Assembly: GCA_014281115.1 (NCBI GenBank)
Contig: JACONQ010000012.1
Span: 2,418,001 to 2,482,000 of the forward strand
Reading direction: 5' to 3'
Source: Laburnicola sp. R22_1
Lineage: Eukaryota; Ascomycota; Dothideomycetes; Pleosporales; Didymosphaeriaceae
Length of the DNA: 64,000 nt
This document shows positions 20,455-33,523 of the stretch, in pieces. Both the position numbers and the translations under genes were made by a program. The notes beneath the pieces are model-generated. The model made no database searches. It was given only the letters and a program-made list of their open reading frames with translations, and had not been told where the DNA came from. Every line of letters begins with the position of its first letter. Position 1 is the first letter of the stretch.

Positions 20455-23400
20455 TTACTTCCCCTTCGCACCCCCCTTCTCCCTAACCCTCTCCTCCCTC
20501 TCCCACCTCTCCCCCAAAACCCTAAACAACAAGCCCACCCACTCCCTCTCCAACCCACTCAACCCCCTCCCGGGACTCCTCCACTGCCCCGCCAACACCT
20601 CCCTCACCCTCCTCCTCAACACCTTGACCGCCACCGCAGCACGCCACTCCCTCACCGCAAACCTGAGCACATTCCCCGGCAGACTGACCACGCCGGCATG
20701 CAGTTTGAACTCGACGTCTGCACCGACCAGGAGGAGGAGTGGCAGCGCGTGCACAATCGAGGTAGAATGCGCATTGTAGAATTTATTCGATGACTGCATG
20801 ATGTGGTAGTAGGAGAGAAATTTCGTAGTGACGGGGGAATGCTTGTTAACGGACGTGGGTGCCAGACTGACAGTTTGGTTGTTGGCAATATTGCGCCAGC
20901 CCTTGCCGTCGCGCGTGAGGATCTTGGGGTAAAAGGCCGTTGCGATGACCGAGGTGGCGACGAGGTCGTTGTCCGAGTTCGTGTCGTACTGCGGGGGAAC
21001 TTGGACGAAAGTGCGGTAGCGCGACGTGCTTCTGTACCTCGATAGGGCGCGGCGGTCGTCGGCCGTCATTGGCACAAAGCCCGCTTCTACGAGAGACGAG
21101 AGGAGCTGGGCTTTTAGGTCTTCAATGTTGCTCAGGTTCTGGGCGCTGAGAAAGTTCTTGTGGCAGAATTGCGCTTCGGAGCGGCCGGGGGTGGTGCAGA
21201 CCGTCTTCCAGGCTCGGTAGGCGTTGTAGGTGGTCAGGAGGTCGGATCCCCCTTTTTTAAAGGCCATGCGCGCTGCATCTGCACGCTGTTTGGCACCAAA
21301 CGGGGTGAGAAAGGGTGACTTGGAGGAGAGGATGGCGGCAATGGTTATGGCCAGGTCGACACATCCGAACATGGTAGACAAAAGGACGAGTTTTCCAAGA
21401 TGTGCATCGAGTGGAAGTTTTGCTATTTGGTTCCCCAGCGGTGTGAGCTCCTCACCCGGCGTAAGTGCGTCCACTTCGATGAGCGCATCGATAGCCCGGC
21501 GAATATTTCGCGATGAAGGTGGATCCAAGGCTTCCGCGAGCGTCTTTTCGATATCGCCGAGCTTGCAGATTTTCGTACGCATGACCAAGTCCTGCAGAGA
21601 AAGTCGCAGCATTTCGGGTGTCTGCTGGTCTACCATGAGGTTGTCGTGTCGGTATTTGGTGAAGAGATGAAAACACAGTCCCTCTTGCACGCGACCTGCA
21701 CGACCGCGGCGTTGTTTCGCATTTGCGCGAGATATAAACGACTGTGTGAGCCTCGAGAGCTGTCTTCGCTCGTCGAAGCGCATCTCCTTGTGTTTCCCCG
21801 TGTCGATGACGCAGGTAATGTCCGGGATGGTGACGCCCGTCTCCGCAATGTTGGTCGCAATGACAATCTTTCTCCTGCCTGGACGTGGAATCACAAAAGC
21901 TGCCTGCTGCTCCTCGCTAGAAATAGTAGAGTGGAGAGGGTAGATTAGCCAATTGTCGTCAAAAGAGGGATGCGCAATAAGCATGTCGATCAGCTGGCGA
22001 ATCTCTGCAATACCTGGCATGAAGCACAGAATAGCACTGCTGTACCGGCTTAATTGTGGATCGTAAGCGACCGTCTCCATGAGACGGAGAATCAGGTCGT
22101 AATCAATGGTGTATTCGTCGTAGTCGGCCAACACCGTGCGGGTGGCGTTACTATAGCCGGAAAGTTTGTTCGGTATGCCTTTTTCTGGCGCGTCTGCCTC
22201 GTCATCGCTTGCCTCGGAAATAGTAGTAGCTTTGTGGTTTGATGTATAGTGTGTCATCTCGACTGCATCCTCCAAGTATTTGGTCTCAACGGGAAAGGTC
22301 CTCCCAGGCACATTTAGGACTGGCGCTCCATTGAGATAGCTCGAGAACCGCTGGGCGTCAACCGTAGCACTCATGAGAACGACTTTTAGTTCCGGACGAG
22401 TCAACATGAGTGAGCGGAGAATGATGAGGAGAAAATCAGTATCGATGCTGTCTGGTCAGCTAGGTAATGGGTAGGCTGGGGTGCATACCTTCGCTCGTGA
22501 ACTTCGTCAATGATCAGATGGGTCACTTCGTTCAGGTTGTTCGACTCCAACATGCGTAGGACGACACCTACAGTAGCGAATACAAGTCTCGTTTGTGGCG
22601 ATGTCTTCGACTCTAACCGAATCGCGTATCCGACAAGAGAGCGAGCAGTCCCAAGGTCCTTGGGCGATTCGCCCAATTCCTCGCTCACACGTTGAGCGAG
22701 AGATATCGCCGAGATACGTCGCGGTTCCGTACAAAAGATCTTACAGGGCTTCCCTTGGGATAGCTCATGCTCAAGAAGGAACGACGGTATTTGGGTACTC
22801 TTTCCGCATCCTAAAATTCTTAGCTTTGTTAATCAACAGTCAAATTGCTTACCGGTTTCGCCGCACACGATCGTCACCTGGTTATGATCGATGGTGGAAA
22901 GAATGACTTGGCGGTATGCATGTACAGGCAGTGTGGCTCGTACGGAAAGCATTTGATAAAACGAGACTGTAGTAGCTTTGTAGAACCACAACTCTTTCAG
23001 ACTGTCCAAAGACTGCAGCGTGTGATGCCCCGTGGTGGATGTGGTTGAACTTGCTGCTGCTTGATTACGGGCTCTAAAACGACTGGTGAGAACGACACCT
23101 TCAGACTCTTCATTGTCTAGCTGGTCTTGGATCAAAGACCGAAAGTACTTGACAGTATCGCGGTCTCTCGCATCAAGGCGAGATTTGCGACTCTCGAGCA
23201 AGTCTTTGTACAAATCTCTCCATACAGGTGGCAGCCGTAGATAAACCGTGTTGGTGGATGCAGCAAACATGCTGAATAGTGCGGCTGTAGAGACAAAGCC
23301 TTCACTTTGCTCTATTGATACAGTAGCGACTGTAGACGCTTCAAAGGTGGCTCGGGAGCCGTTTATGGTACTGGTCACGCCTGCAATCTCTGTATCATAT

Positions 23401-24904
23401 TCAATATCCTGTTCCTTTGACCAAATCACTGTCAGTGAGTGTCGGCATGAGTACGTAGTAGCAGAGATTTGTTTGTACGAGGTTCGCGCCGAAGAGTCTC
23501 TGCATTTAATTAGCGGCGTCCCGAGCCGGATACTTGTACGAACCTCCCGCGTATCGCTTCTTCCAGCACTCTTCGTGGACTGACGCCGCTCTGCTTGCCA
23601 AAATCACGCAACACTACATTGTCGGTAGCGCTCTGGTTCGTGTCATCTGGCACCGCAGAAAACATGTCTCCCAGCAAGACGTCGTCATCCTCTGAGCGGG
23701 AATCCTCAACTTTTGTTTTCCAAGCGGGAACCTTGCGGCGAGGACCTGGCTCAGATGGTGTTGGAGAGGGTTCTTGCAGCCTCTCGGTGGCTTTCTTTTG
23801 GGCAATTTCATTTCGTTTGATAGGCCATTGCATTTCTGCTTCAATTGGATCGAATAGTGCGTCGGATTCCAGCTGCTGCAGTTGTGAAAGGAGTTTGCGA
23901 ATACCCGGGGATTGGACTGCATTTGGAGCTTTTCCACGGCCTTTACCGCACCTCGCCTTCCGTGGCTTCGAATCCACAGCATCAGGGTCGATCTCGAACA
24001 GGTTTCCTTTGATTTTGAGATAGGTTGGGACTAGCTGATCAGGCTCCAGGTCGCTATCGAGATCACTAACGGCAACATCATCGACGCCGAACTCGGTTAG
24101 TGATTGGGGTTCGATATCCGCTTGAGGTTTCTCGGGTAACGGAGTCTCTGGGTCAGACGTTATATAAAGAGTCTTCACAGGGCATTCTTGGTATAACTTA
24201 CCGGGCCGTGATGCAGGGGAGGTGGCTGGGCGCGGTTTCTTTGGTTCCTCGTAGGAAAGTGAGTGGCCCTCGCAGTGGTCTAGCGCGAGCCACTCCAAGG
24301 CTTCCTGTAGACCCCACACACTGGCCGTGCTGTCCACTGTGACGGCGTTGGCGCAGATCCAGCGAAGGACGGGCTCTATGTGGCTGGAAGAGAAGCCCAT
24401 CTCGCGCAGAGTCAAGTCAAGCATCCACAGCTTAGCCATGGCATCCTCTTCAGAGAGGATCTTGAGTAGGGACTGCTGCCCCTGCCTCCTATTTGAATCA
24501 TTCGATTCGGCCTGGGCCAGCGAGATTATGCTGTCTGTAATGTCGCTCGACAGCCAGTCATGCGTAGTGAGAGATTCCGATGCGGCGCGGAGAAGTCTGC
24601 GGTCTGTTTGCAACTTCACAATCTGGCGACGGGCCTCTCGTCGAACTTTGGGGGCATGCTTTTCGACCAGCAGCTGAAGCTCGTCATGCTCGAGCTGCGC
24701 TTCGAGTTCCTCCGGGGTCTGTTCGACCACTTGCGGAGTCGACTCGGGCGCAGGAGCCTGTGGAAGAGGCTCCACTACAGCGTCTTCCTTTTTCGGGAGA
24801 CTGGCTTCCTCGCTGGCGACGGGCTTCTTGCTCGCTATCGAGGTAGTGGCAAATCCGCGAGCAGGGTTCGCGGCGAGCTTCTTCTTTTTCTTGTTGGGCG
24901 CCAT
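20455..24904 (-). CDS. DExH-box RNA helicase, DHX29/YLR419W-like
   Basis: Exons are complement of 23544-24904, 22853-23499, 22489-22810 and 20455-22447. A 54-nt stretch at 24148-24201 with GTAAGT and AG ends is probably a further, frame-neutral intron (1,422 residues without it, 1,440 with). The start MAPNKKKKKLAANPARGFAT looks like the conserved N-terminus; an ATG at 25054 is upstream. Helicase motifs: GETGCGKSTQ (I, split by an intron), DEVH in LIIDEVHERS (II), MSAT (III), ATNIAETGVTIPDI (V) and QRRGRAGRVQEG (VI), then HA2 and OB-fold regions. DHX29-class helicases bind the 40S subunit and help scanning through structured 5' UTRs. It is head to head with GCN1. Confidence 0.9.
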
Positions 24905-25158
24905 GATAAAAAGGTGGGCCTCGTATAGAGAACCAGGGGTCCTGATCTCGGGCCTGATCGAGGTTGGCGGATTCTGGCTTGCGGATGAGACGCATTTAGG
25001 CAGACGGATGCAAAAGGGCGGATCAGAGGTGAAGGGCGGCCGTTGGGTTGTCATGGGCCTTGGCGGTGACTGCCGGCAAAAGTTTCCTCGGCAGCTTCCT
25101 CACATTTCGCAATTTCTCAACCAGCACACCCCGCCCCCGCCATTGCATGGACCGCACC
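24905..25158. promoter_or_regulatory. Bidirectional promoter between DExH helicase and GCN1
   Basis: Only about 254 bp separate the helicase ATG (24904, minus) and the preferred GCN1 ATG (25159, plus). Both 5' UTRs and both promoters must fit here. No clear TATA box; CGCAATTTC and Lys-codon-rich upstream frames are seen, but I assign no specific factor site. Confidence 0.6.
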
Positions 25159-28100
25159 ATGGCTGTAGATGGGGGAAGCTCGCACGCCATCCACCGCGAC
25201 GAGCTGCGCCGCGGGCTCGTGACGAGCTCGACGAAGCGCAGAGTCCACGAGCTTTCGGGCCTCCAGCACCAGCTGCAGGACGGTGAGTGCACGTGGTGCC
25301 TGTGAATGCAGATGCTGACCTCTGCCAGCCCTCGTGCCGCCCGACCTGGGCTTCCTCGTCGACCTGCTCTTCGAGACGTATCCGCTCTACGACGACCGCG
25401 AATCGAGACACGCCGTTGCCCACGTCCTCGGCTCCCTCCTGGCCGGGCCCAACGACTGCGTAGCTGCCATTGTCGACTTTTTGCAGAAAGAGTGCCTCAA
25501 GAAGAGCCTGGCACTCTCCAATGCCTTTGTGCTGGTGGACTGGTGCTCTGTACTCCTGCGGCACTTTGCGACCGCCCCCGCAAAATGGGCGACATACGGC
25601 CTGGAGGTCACGCTCGCCCTCGCAAGAGTGTTGGAGACGTGCATGAGCGCGGGGAATGGCCGTCGCGCAGTGCGCATCCAGGAGTCGGCCCTCGCTTCTA
25701 CGCGTCGCGCGTTCCGCAGTCTTTTCCGCGCAGACTTGGAAGAGGACGCGCTGAGCAAGCTGGTCGTCTCCCTGACAGCCAATGCAACCGCGGCTGGAAA
25801 CGCAGTTCTACTCGGTGTCATCGCTGGCGTATCGTCCCGACTGCCGACCGTCAAGCCCCGCTTCGAGCGCCATAAACAAGACTATTACGCTTTTTACGTG
25901 AGAGAAATCGTCGGCTCTCGCAGCCAGTTGCCCGACCACATCTCAAATGCCCTGCACGACTTTTTCGACAGTTTCCCTGCGCTGGACGAGCTGCGAAAAG
26001 AGGTCATTCCACCCATCGAAAAGGCTTTGTTAAGAGCCCCCGAAGTCGTACTGAACGACATTGTCACACCCATGGTACTAGCCCTGCCGCAGGCCATGGA
26101 TCTTTCAGAGGTCCTTTTGGGCAACTTGCTGAAGCCACTGCTCTCAAACGTCAAATCCACAAACCCCACCATTCGCGCAGGCGCCCTTCGAACATTCCAA
26201 GCGCTTGCTTCGCGGTCCCATGACGAGTCCGCCCTTGGGAACATCGCCGACGAGATTTTGAACCCGCTGAAACAAGGCAAAGTCGCCGGAGTCGATCAAA
26301 AGGTTCTCCATGCACAAATGCTAGCCGCTCTTCCCGAGTGTACCTCACTGTCTCAAAAGATACCAGTCGCCCTTGCCCCGGTAGCACTCAAAGAACCCAA
26401 CGAACCAGCCGTCGTCGCCGAGGTCTCTTCCCTGACCAAACATCTCAAGTTTGGCCTGGCCAACGGTGTGCCATTCGACAAGTCGATATCGGACGCGTTC
26501 ATCAAAGGAATGGCCGACAAGCGCATTCCGATCCGTCGACTGTGGGCTCTTCGCGCAGCAGACCTCTTGTGGGAGCTGACGCCGCAGCAGCTTACGCAAG
26601 CAGATGTAATCTCCTTCTATCAAGCTTCGCTCCCCAAGCTGGTAGAGATGTGGCAAGAGGTCATTGCCAACCCTATTCCGGCTACGCAGAGCGGGTTGGT
26701 GACTGTGGGACATTATGTGACTGCTCTCTTGTCAAGCAAAGTTCCGTCTGTCGGCGATCCTACGCTAGCTACTATTTACAAGAAATCGGATGTTGTTGCG
26801 CAGTCCTTTACAATCAAGCCCAAACCTTCCTTTTTGCTCAATCCGCGCGTTTATTCCAAGCTAAACACCCAAGACGACGTCGAGACGGCTGTACGTGCTC
26901 TCACGGCTGTCGCGCCGTGGCTAGAAGAAACGTCGACCGAGGCACGTGAAGCCTGGGCACACGCATTCATCTTCTTTATCGTTCAGGGCTCTTCCAAGGC
27001 GAGAGCAGCTGCTAAACTCGCCCTCACCAAGGTGTACGTCCAAGATGCTCTAAAAATCAGCAGCGTTGTGATTGCTGGGATGTGGTCATGGTACAAATCT
27101 GGTGAACAAGGCGACAAAGAATCAAAGTCTGGATCTTCCGAGCTGCACTCTGTTCTTGGCTGTATTTGTCTTCCGGAAGAGGCTGTGCGAAAATTGGGTA
27201 CAAGTATAGAGATGGAGAGTCTACGAGAGCAGAGCATCAACCTCCTCCTTCTCGCAAGACTTGTTCCTCGTGCATCGTGGATAGATTTGTGTCTGCGAAT
27301 GGGGGTTGACCCTGGCCAGCTAGTTCGGGACAAGCTAGAAGAGTGTATTCATCTCATCAACGACGCAACAATGGTACGTCCTGTCCTATACATGGAATAT
27401 AGCTTACTAGCGCAGAACCACGACTCTCCGTCCATCATTCAAGCGTATACAGATCTAGCATTCGTTGCCCCAGATGTTGCTCTGCCGGTCATTGTCGAGC
27501 AATTTAGCCAGGACCTCGACTCACAGCAGCTTGAATCTGTTGGCCCAACCGAAGCCGCCATTTTTCGGACACCAGAAGGAACTGCATACATTGACGTCTT
27601 GTCAAAAAAGGCGCCTGTCGTGGACAAGAACACCAAAGACTACGATACCCTAAAGTGGGAGGAAGAACTACGAGCGCAATTGGCACAAAAAACAGGCCAG
27701 GCCAAGAAGCTCTCTCCTGACGAGCAAGCCAAGGTCAAGGCTCAACTCGCAAAAGAGGCTGCCATTAGACAAGATGTCGCTATGATTGAACGGAAGATGA
27801 GGCGTGGAGTTGGCATCATTCAAAGTCTGGCAACTGGTCCACCCACCGAAGCAGAACAATGGATGGGCCCAGCAGTAAACCTTCTCATCCAGGCTATTCG
27901 TGCAGGTGCTGGCTTGCTGCTCGGTGACCTCCCTGCAACAGCTTTCATAAAGTGCTCCGACAGGGTCTCGGCTCGGCTCGGATCTTTGAGACCTTTTGTA
28001 GGAATTGCCACGTTGAGAACGATTGGCTCCATCCAACTACCTGCAGAATACGAGGCGGAAAATCTCGGCGGTATGTTATCCTCATCTTTTCTACTCTTGC

Positions 28101-31100
28101 TTACTTTGCAGATATGATCACTAGAGTGCTATATCGCCTCCGTTTTATGAGCGAACAGCGCCCCTTGGATGCAGTATCTCTTGCTTATTGCTTCCCTCTT
28201 GCCTTTCTTGTGCTCGAAAAAGGAAGTATAGGCCGCTCGTCTCCCGAAGAAGCCGACGAGCAGCTGATCTTGGCTATCGAATTTCTTTCCTTCCACACCA
28301 GCTCATGTACGTCCTTTGCTACTGTATTTTCGTTGCTTACATTCTAGGTACCGACACTCGCCTTCCGCGCAAGCAACTCATCGAAAGTTTAATCTATTCC
28401 ATGCAGCGCTACAGTCAGCATTACAAGATGATCAAAGACTGCATCATGGATTTAGCTCGCGGTTTAGCTCCAAACATTACTGATGAAGAGATGGGAGCAT
28501 TATGCACAGGAATCATTGTACCAGAAGTATCCGTACGGACAGTAGTACTACAAGCTATCGATGCAGAACTTGACCTAAACGACTTTAGCGAAGAGGTCTG
28601 GCTGGCCTGCCACGATGATGTGGACGAGAATATTGAACTAGCGCGCACGATATGGGAGGACAACGACCTTGAACTGGATGCGCAAGTAGCGACGAGGATG
28701 GTCCCATATCTGGATTCATTGGACAAGCAGTTACGGCGAGCAGCAGCACGCTCGATTGGCGAAACGGTGTCCAGTTTCCCAGAGTTATTTCAGGACATTT
28801 TGAAGAACCTCCAAGACTCGTACAAGGACAAGGCCAAGCCTCGGGTGCCTGAACGAGACGAATATGGCATGCCGCGAAAAGTCGACCTACGTGATCCATG
28901 GGAAGCAAGGGACGGCATAGCGCTTGCGTTCAAGGAAATGACCTCTTCTTTCAAAGACGCGGATCTTGTCGGCTTTCTGCAATTCATGATCTACGACGGC
29001 CCGCTTGGAGACAGACACAACACCGTCCGGGATGAAATGGTCGAAGCAGCCGTGTCTGTCATCACGAACAAGGCGCAGTCCAAAGTGGAACCATTGATGG
29101 AACTGTTTGAAACTGCCTTGGAAAGTCCAGACCGAAAATCGGAAATGTATGACCAGGTGAATGAGGCCGTCATCATCCTTTACGGCGCATTAGGCCGGCA
29201 CTTGCAAAACGGAGACAAACGCGTTCCAAAAGTCGTCCAGCGCCTGCTAGCGACGCTTAGTACGCCTTCGGAAACAGTACAGTACGCGGTAGCGCAGTGT
29301 CTGCCGCCTCTGGTACGAACCTCTGAACAAGAGCTATCTACCTACATTGAACAAATGCTGGAGCAGCTTCTCCAGAGTAAAAAGTATCCTGCCCAGCGTG
29401 GTGCCGCTTACGGTTTGGCTGGTATTGTTCGCGGAAAAGGTATCAGTGTTTTAAAAGGATATCGCATCATGTCGACCCTGCGAAGCGCCACGGAAAACAA
29501 AAAAGAAGTCCACCAGCGTCAAGGAGCTTTCCTAGCTTATGAACTCTTCTCTCTCATCCTAGGACGTATATTCGAACCCTATGTCGTCCAGCTTGTCCCG
29601 CAATTGTTGGCAGGGTTTGGCGACACTAGTGCAGATGTGAGAGCAGCGTGTCTAGATGCTGCCAAAACTTGCTTTTCAACGCTGAGCTCGTACGGCGTAA
29701 AACAAGTGTTGCCAATCCTTTTAGACGGTCTCGACGACAATCAATGGCGAAGCAAAAAGGGTGCTTGCGATTCTCTAGGAGCCATGGCCTATCTCGATCC
29801 ACAACAGCTGGCTCTGAGCCTGCCGGATATTATTCCTCCCTTGACTACCGTGCTGACAGACAGCCATAAAGAGGTGCGCAACTCGGCCAATCGAAGTTTG
29901 CAGCGCTTTGGTGAAGTCATTAGTAACCCCGAAGTCAAGAGCGTCGTCAGCATCCTACTAAAAGCACTTAGCGATCCGACAAAATTCACAGATGACGCGC
30001 TAGATTCTCTCATCAAGATCCAGTTTGCCCATTATCTCGACGCTCCCTCACTCGCACTCGTCGTTCGCATCCTCGAACGAGGTTTGGGCGATCGCTCCGG
30101 CACCAAACGCAAATCAGCACAAATCATTGGCAGTCTGGCGCATCTCACCGAGAGAAAAGACCTCGTAGCCCATTTGCCAATCTTGGTAGCTGGCCTGCGC
30201 GTGGCCATTGTCGACCCAGTCCCTAAAACACGTGCAACAGCATCAAAGGCATTAGGGTCGCTCGTGGAAAAGCTCGGCGAGGATGCACTACCCGACCTCA
30301 TTCCGAGCCTCATGGCAACCCTCAAATCCGACACGGGAGCTGGCGATCGCTTGGGATCTGCTCAAGCCCTTTCCGAAGTGCTTGCTGGGCTTGGGACCGG
30401 CCGGCTGGAAGAGACGCTCCCGAGCATCCTGCAAAACGTGGGCAGCAACAAGCCTTCTGTTCGGGAAGGTTTCATGTCTCTCTTCATCTTCCTTCCCGCC
30501 TGCTTTGGCAACAGCTTTGCCAACTATCTCAGCAAAATCATTCCCCCCATTCTCGCAGGCCTTGCCGATGACGTCGAATCGATTCGAGACACGGCCCTGC
30601 GCGCTGGTCGACTTTTGGTCAAGAATTTCGCAACCAAGGCAATTGATCTTTTACTGCCAGAGCTAGAGAGAGGCCTCGCCGACGATAGTCACCGCATCCG
30701 CCTTAGTTCTGTCGAGCTTGTCGGAGACTTGCTCTTCAATCTTACGGGCATCAGCGGCAAAGCCGAGGACGATGAAGTCGAAGAGGGTGCCCGGGAAGCA
30801 GGCCAGTCCCTACTAGAAGTCCTTGGAGAGGAAAAGCGAAACAAGGTCCTCTCCGCCTTGTACATTTGCCGGTGCGATACCTCTGGACTTGTGCGGTCGG
30901 CCGCCATCAACGTCTGGAAAGCTCTTGTGGCCACTCCACGCACGCTGCGGGAACTCATTCCGACGCTTACCCAGCTCCTCATCCGCCGTTTGGCCAGCTC
31001 GAATATGGAACAAAAGGTAATTGCTGGCAACGCGCTTGGAGAGCTCATTCGCAAGGCTGGAGATGGCGTGCTCGCAAGCTTGCTCCCTACCTTGGAAGAA

Positions 31101-33316
31101 GGCTTGCACTCGACGGATACAGACGCTAAACAGGGGATTTGCATGGCTCTCAAGGAGCTGATTGGAGCTGCATCTCCAGAACAACTGGAAGACTACGAAA
31201 AAACTTTGATTCAGGTAGTACGCTCCGCCCTAGTGGATCCCAACAGCGACGTTCGAGAAGCCGCTGCCGAGGCGTTTGATTCCTTGCAACAAGTCCTCGG
31301 CAAGAAAGCCATTGACCAGGTTTTGCCACATTTGCTGTTACTTCTTCGGACCGAAGATGCACAGAATGCCCTCTCTGCGCTGCTTACCCTGCTCACCGAC
31401 AATGCACGATCCAACGTCATCTTGCCAAATCTCCTACCGACGTTGCTCAAATCACCAATGTCTGGTTTCAATGCTCGGGCTATTGCCTCTTTGGCTGAGG
31501 TAGCCAGCGGCGCCATGGCCAGACGCCTTCCCAACGTTCTTACTACGCTCATGGACAATATCATTAGGTGCAAGGATGAAGAGTTAAGAACAGAACTAGA
31601 GGACGCATTCGATGCTGTGCTCCTCTCGGTAGACGAGTTTGACGGCCTCAATACTGCCATGAGCGTGATGCTGGCACTCGCAAAGCACGACGACGAGCAC
31701 AGGCGGGCCAAAGCCGACATGCACCTCGCCAAATTCTTCGAAGAGACTGACGTCGACTTTTCCCGATATTACCCCGACCTCATTCGCGTACTCCTCATCT
31801 CATTCGATGACGACAAACAAGTCGTCAAGGCGGCATGGACCGCTCTCAGTGCGCTCACCAAACAGCTACGCAAAGAGGAAATGGAGTCTCTTGTCATCTC
31901 TACACGACAAACACTGCAGCAGGTTGGCGTGGCAGGCTCAAATCTTGCTGGCTTCTCTCTTCCCAAAGGCATCAGCGCCATTTTGCCCATTTTCCTGCAA
32001 GGCCTCATGAACGGGTCCACGGAGCAACGAACCCAAGCTGCTCTGGCTATTTCGGACATTATCGACCGGACCGATGCCAAGGCGCTGCAACCCTTTGTCA
32101 CGCAAATTACCGGTCCTCTTATCCGTGTTGTTACCGAACGTTCTACCGAAGTCAAGGCTGCGATTCTGCTCACGCTCAACAATTTGCTTGAAAAGATTCC
32201 CACCTTTCTCAAGCCCTTTTTGCCTCAACTCCAGCGGACGTTTGCCAAGTCCCTCGCCGACACATCTTCCGATGTCCTTCGCGCGCGCGCAGCCAAAGCG
32301 CTGGGTACCCTCATCAAGCTTACACCGAGGGTTGATCCTCTGATTGCAGAATTGGTTACCGGATCCAAGACGAGCGATGAAGCAGTCAAGACGGCCATGC
32401 TAAAGGCGCTGTTCGAGGTGGTCAGCAAGGCTGGAAAATCCATGAACGAAGCAAGCCGAAACGCAATCTTGAGCCTCATCGATACCGACGTGGAAGGCTC
32501 GGACTCCATGTCCATCACCAACGCTCGTCTTCTCGGTGCTCTCATCGGGCGCCTGCCGTCCGACGTTGCTAGCAGCCTGATCAAAGCCCGCGTCCTGACT
32601 ACACACTTTAGCAAAGCATCCGTGCTGGCACTAAATGCGGTCCTGCTCGATTCGCCGGATGCATTGGATGGTTTCCCAGAGACTGTCGACATCATCGCAA
32701 AAGGCATTGGCCACGCACAGCCCGTTGTGCGCGACAATTTCGTGTTGGCAGCTGGCAAATACTTGTAAGTACCCTCTACTCATATGGAATGATACTAATT
32801 AGCAGGCTGGCTGAGCGGACCAACAAGACCTACGATCATGCCAAACCTCTATTCGAAGCGCTCGCACCCGTCATCGAGCCGGGCAATTCGGGCGACACGA
32901 GGAGATTGGCCCTCGTGGTGCTGCGGACGGTGGCCCGGCAGCACAACGAACTCGTCCGCCCGCATGTTCCCCTCCTCATCCCACCCATCTTCGCTTCGGT
33001 CCGCGACCCCGTCATCCCGGTCAAGTTGTCAGCCGAAGCCACGTTCTTGGAAATCTTTTCGGTCGTAGACGAAGAGAGCGCCGTGTTTGACAAGTACATG
33101 GCCGGGCCGGGCAAGAGTCTGACAGCAAGTCAACAGCGCAGCATGGGCGACTACTTCAAGCGGGTTGCATTGCGGCTAGCTGGTCAGGCGAGGGAGAGGA
33201 AGGAGGCCGAGGGCGGCGCTGGGGGGTTGGGCTTGTCGAGCGACGAGGTCGAGGACGAGAGGGAAGTGTGGAGTGTGGGGATGGTGGAGCTGGGGGATGT
33301 GTTTGATTCGGGTTGA
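25159..33316 (+). CDS. GCN1: Translational activator Gcn1
   Basis: Exons 25159-25282, 25329-27373, 27416-28070, 28112-28306, 28348-32764 and 32806-33316 sum to 2,649 codons (2,648 residues), close to the 2,670 of yeast Gcn1. Almost the whole protein is HEAT repeats (for example AYGLAGIVRGKGISVLKGYR, SVELVGDLLFNLTGISG, VLPHLLLLLRTEDAQNALSA). The middle is the eEF3-like region and the C-terminal third is where Gcn2 binds through its RWD domain. Gcn1 sits on translating or collided ribosomes with Gcn20 and delivers uncharged-tRNA signals to the Gcn2 kinase in the general amino-acid control. An ATG at 25147 would add four residues, but CACCATGG at 25159 is stronger. Introns are 41-46 nt; the 27374-27415 intron is frame-neutral and is called from its splice signals. 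Confidence 0.94.
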
Positions 33317-33523
33317 CGACGGATTAGGGTTAGAAAATGCATCATCGGCTACGAATTCTTGAACTGGACCGAACTATGAAGTGGTGATTGTCGCTCGGAC
33401 CACCAGCTCCCGCTAGCATCTCCGCAACGGACCGCGCATCACCCAGCTTTCATCACCGCACCCACCCAGCAGCTCAGAAACCCATCTCGGACTCACCCAG
33501 CACGACCCAACGCGCCCGCCGCA

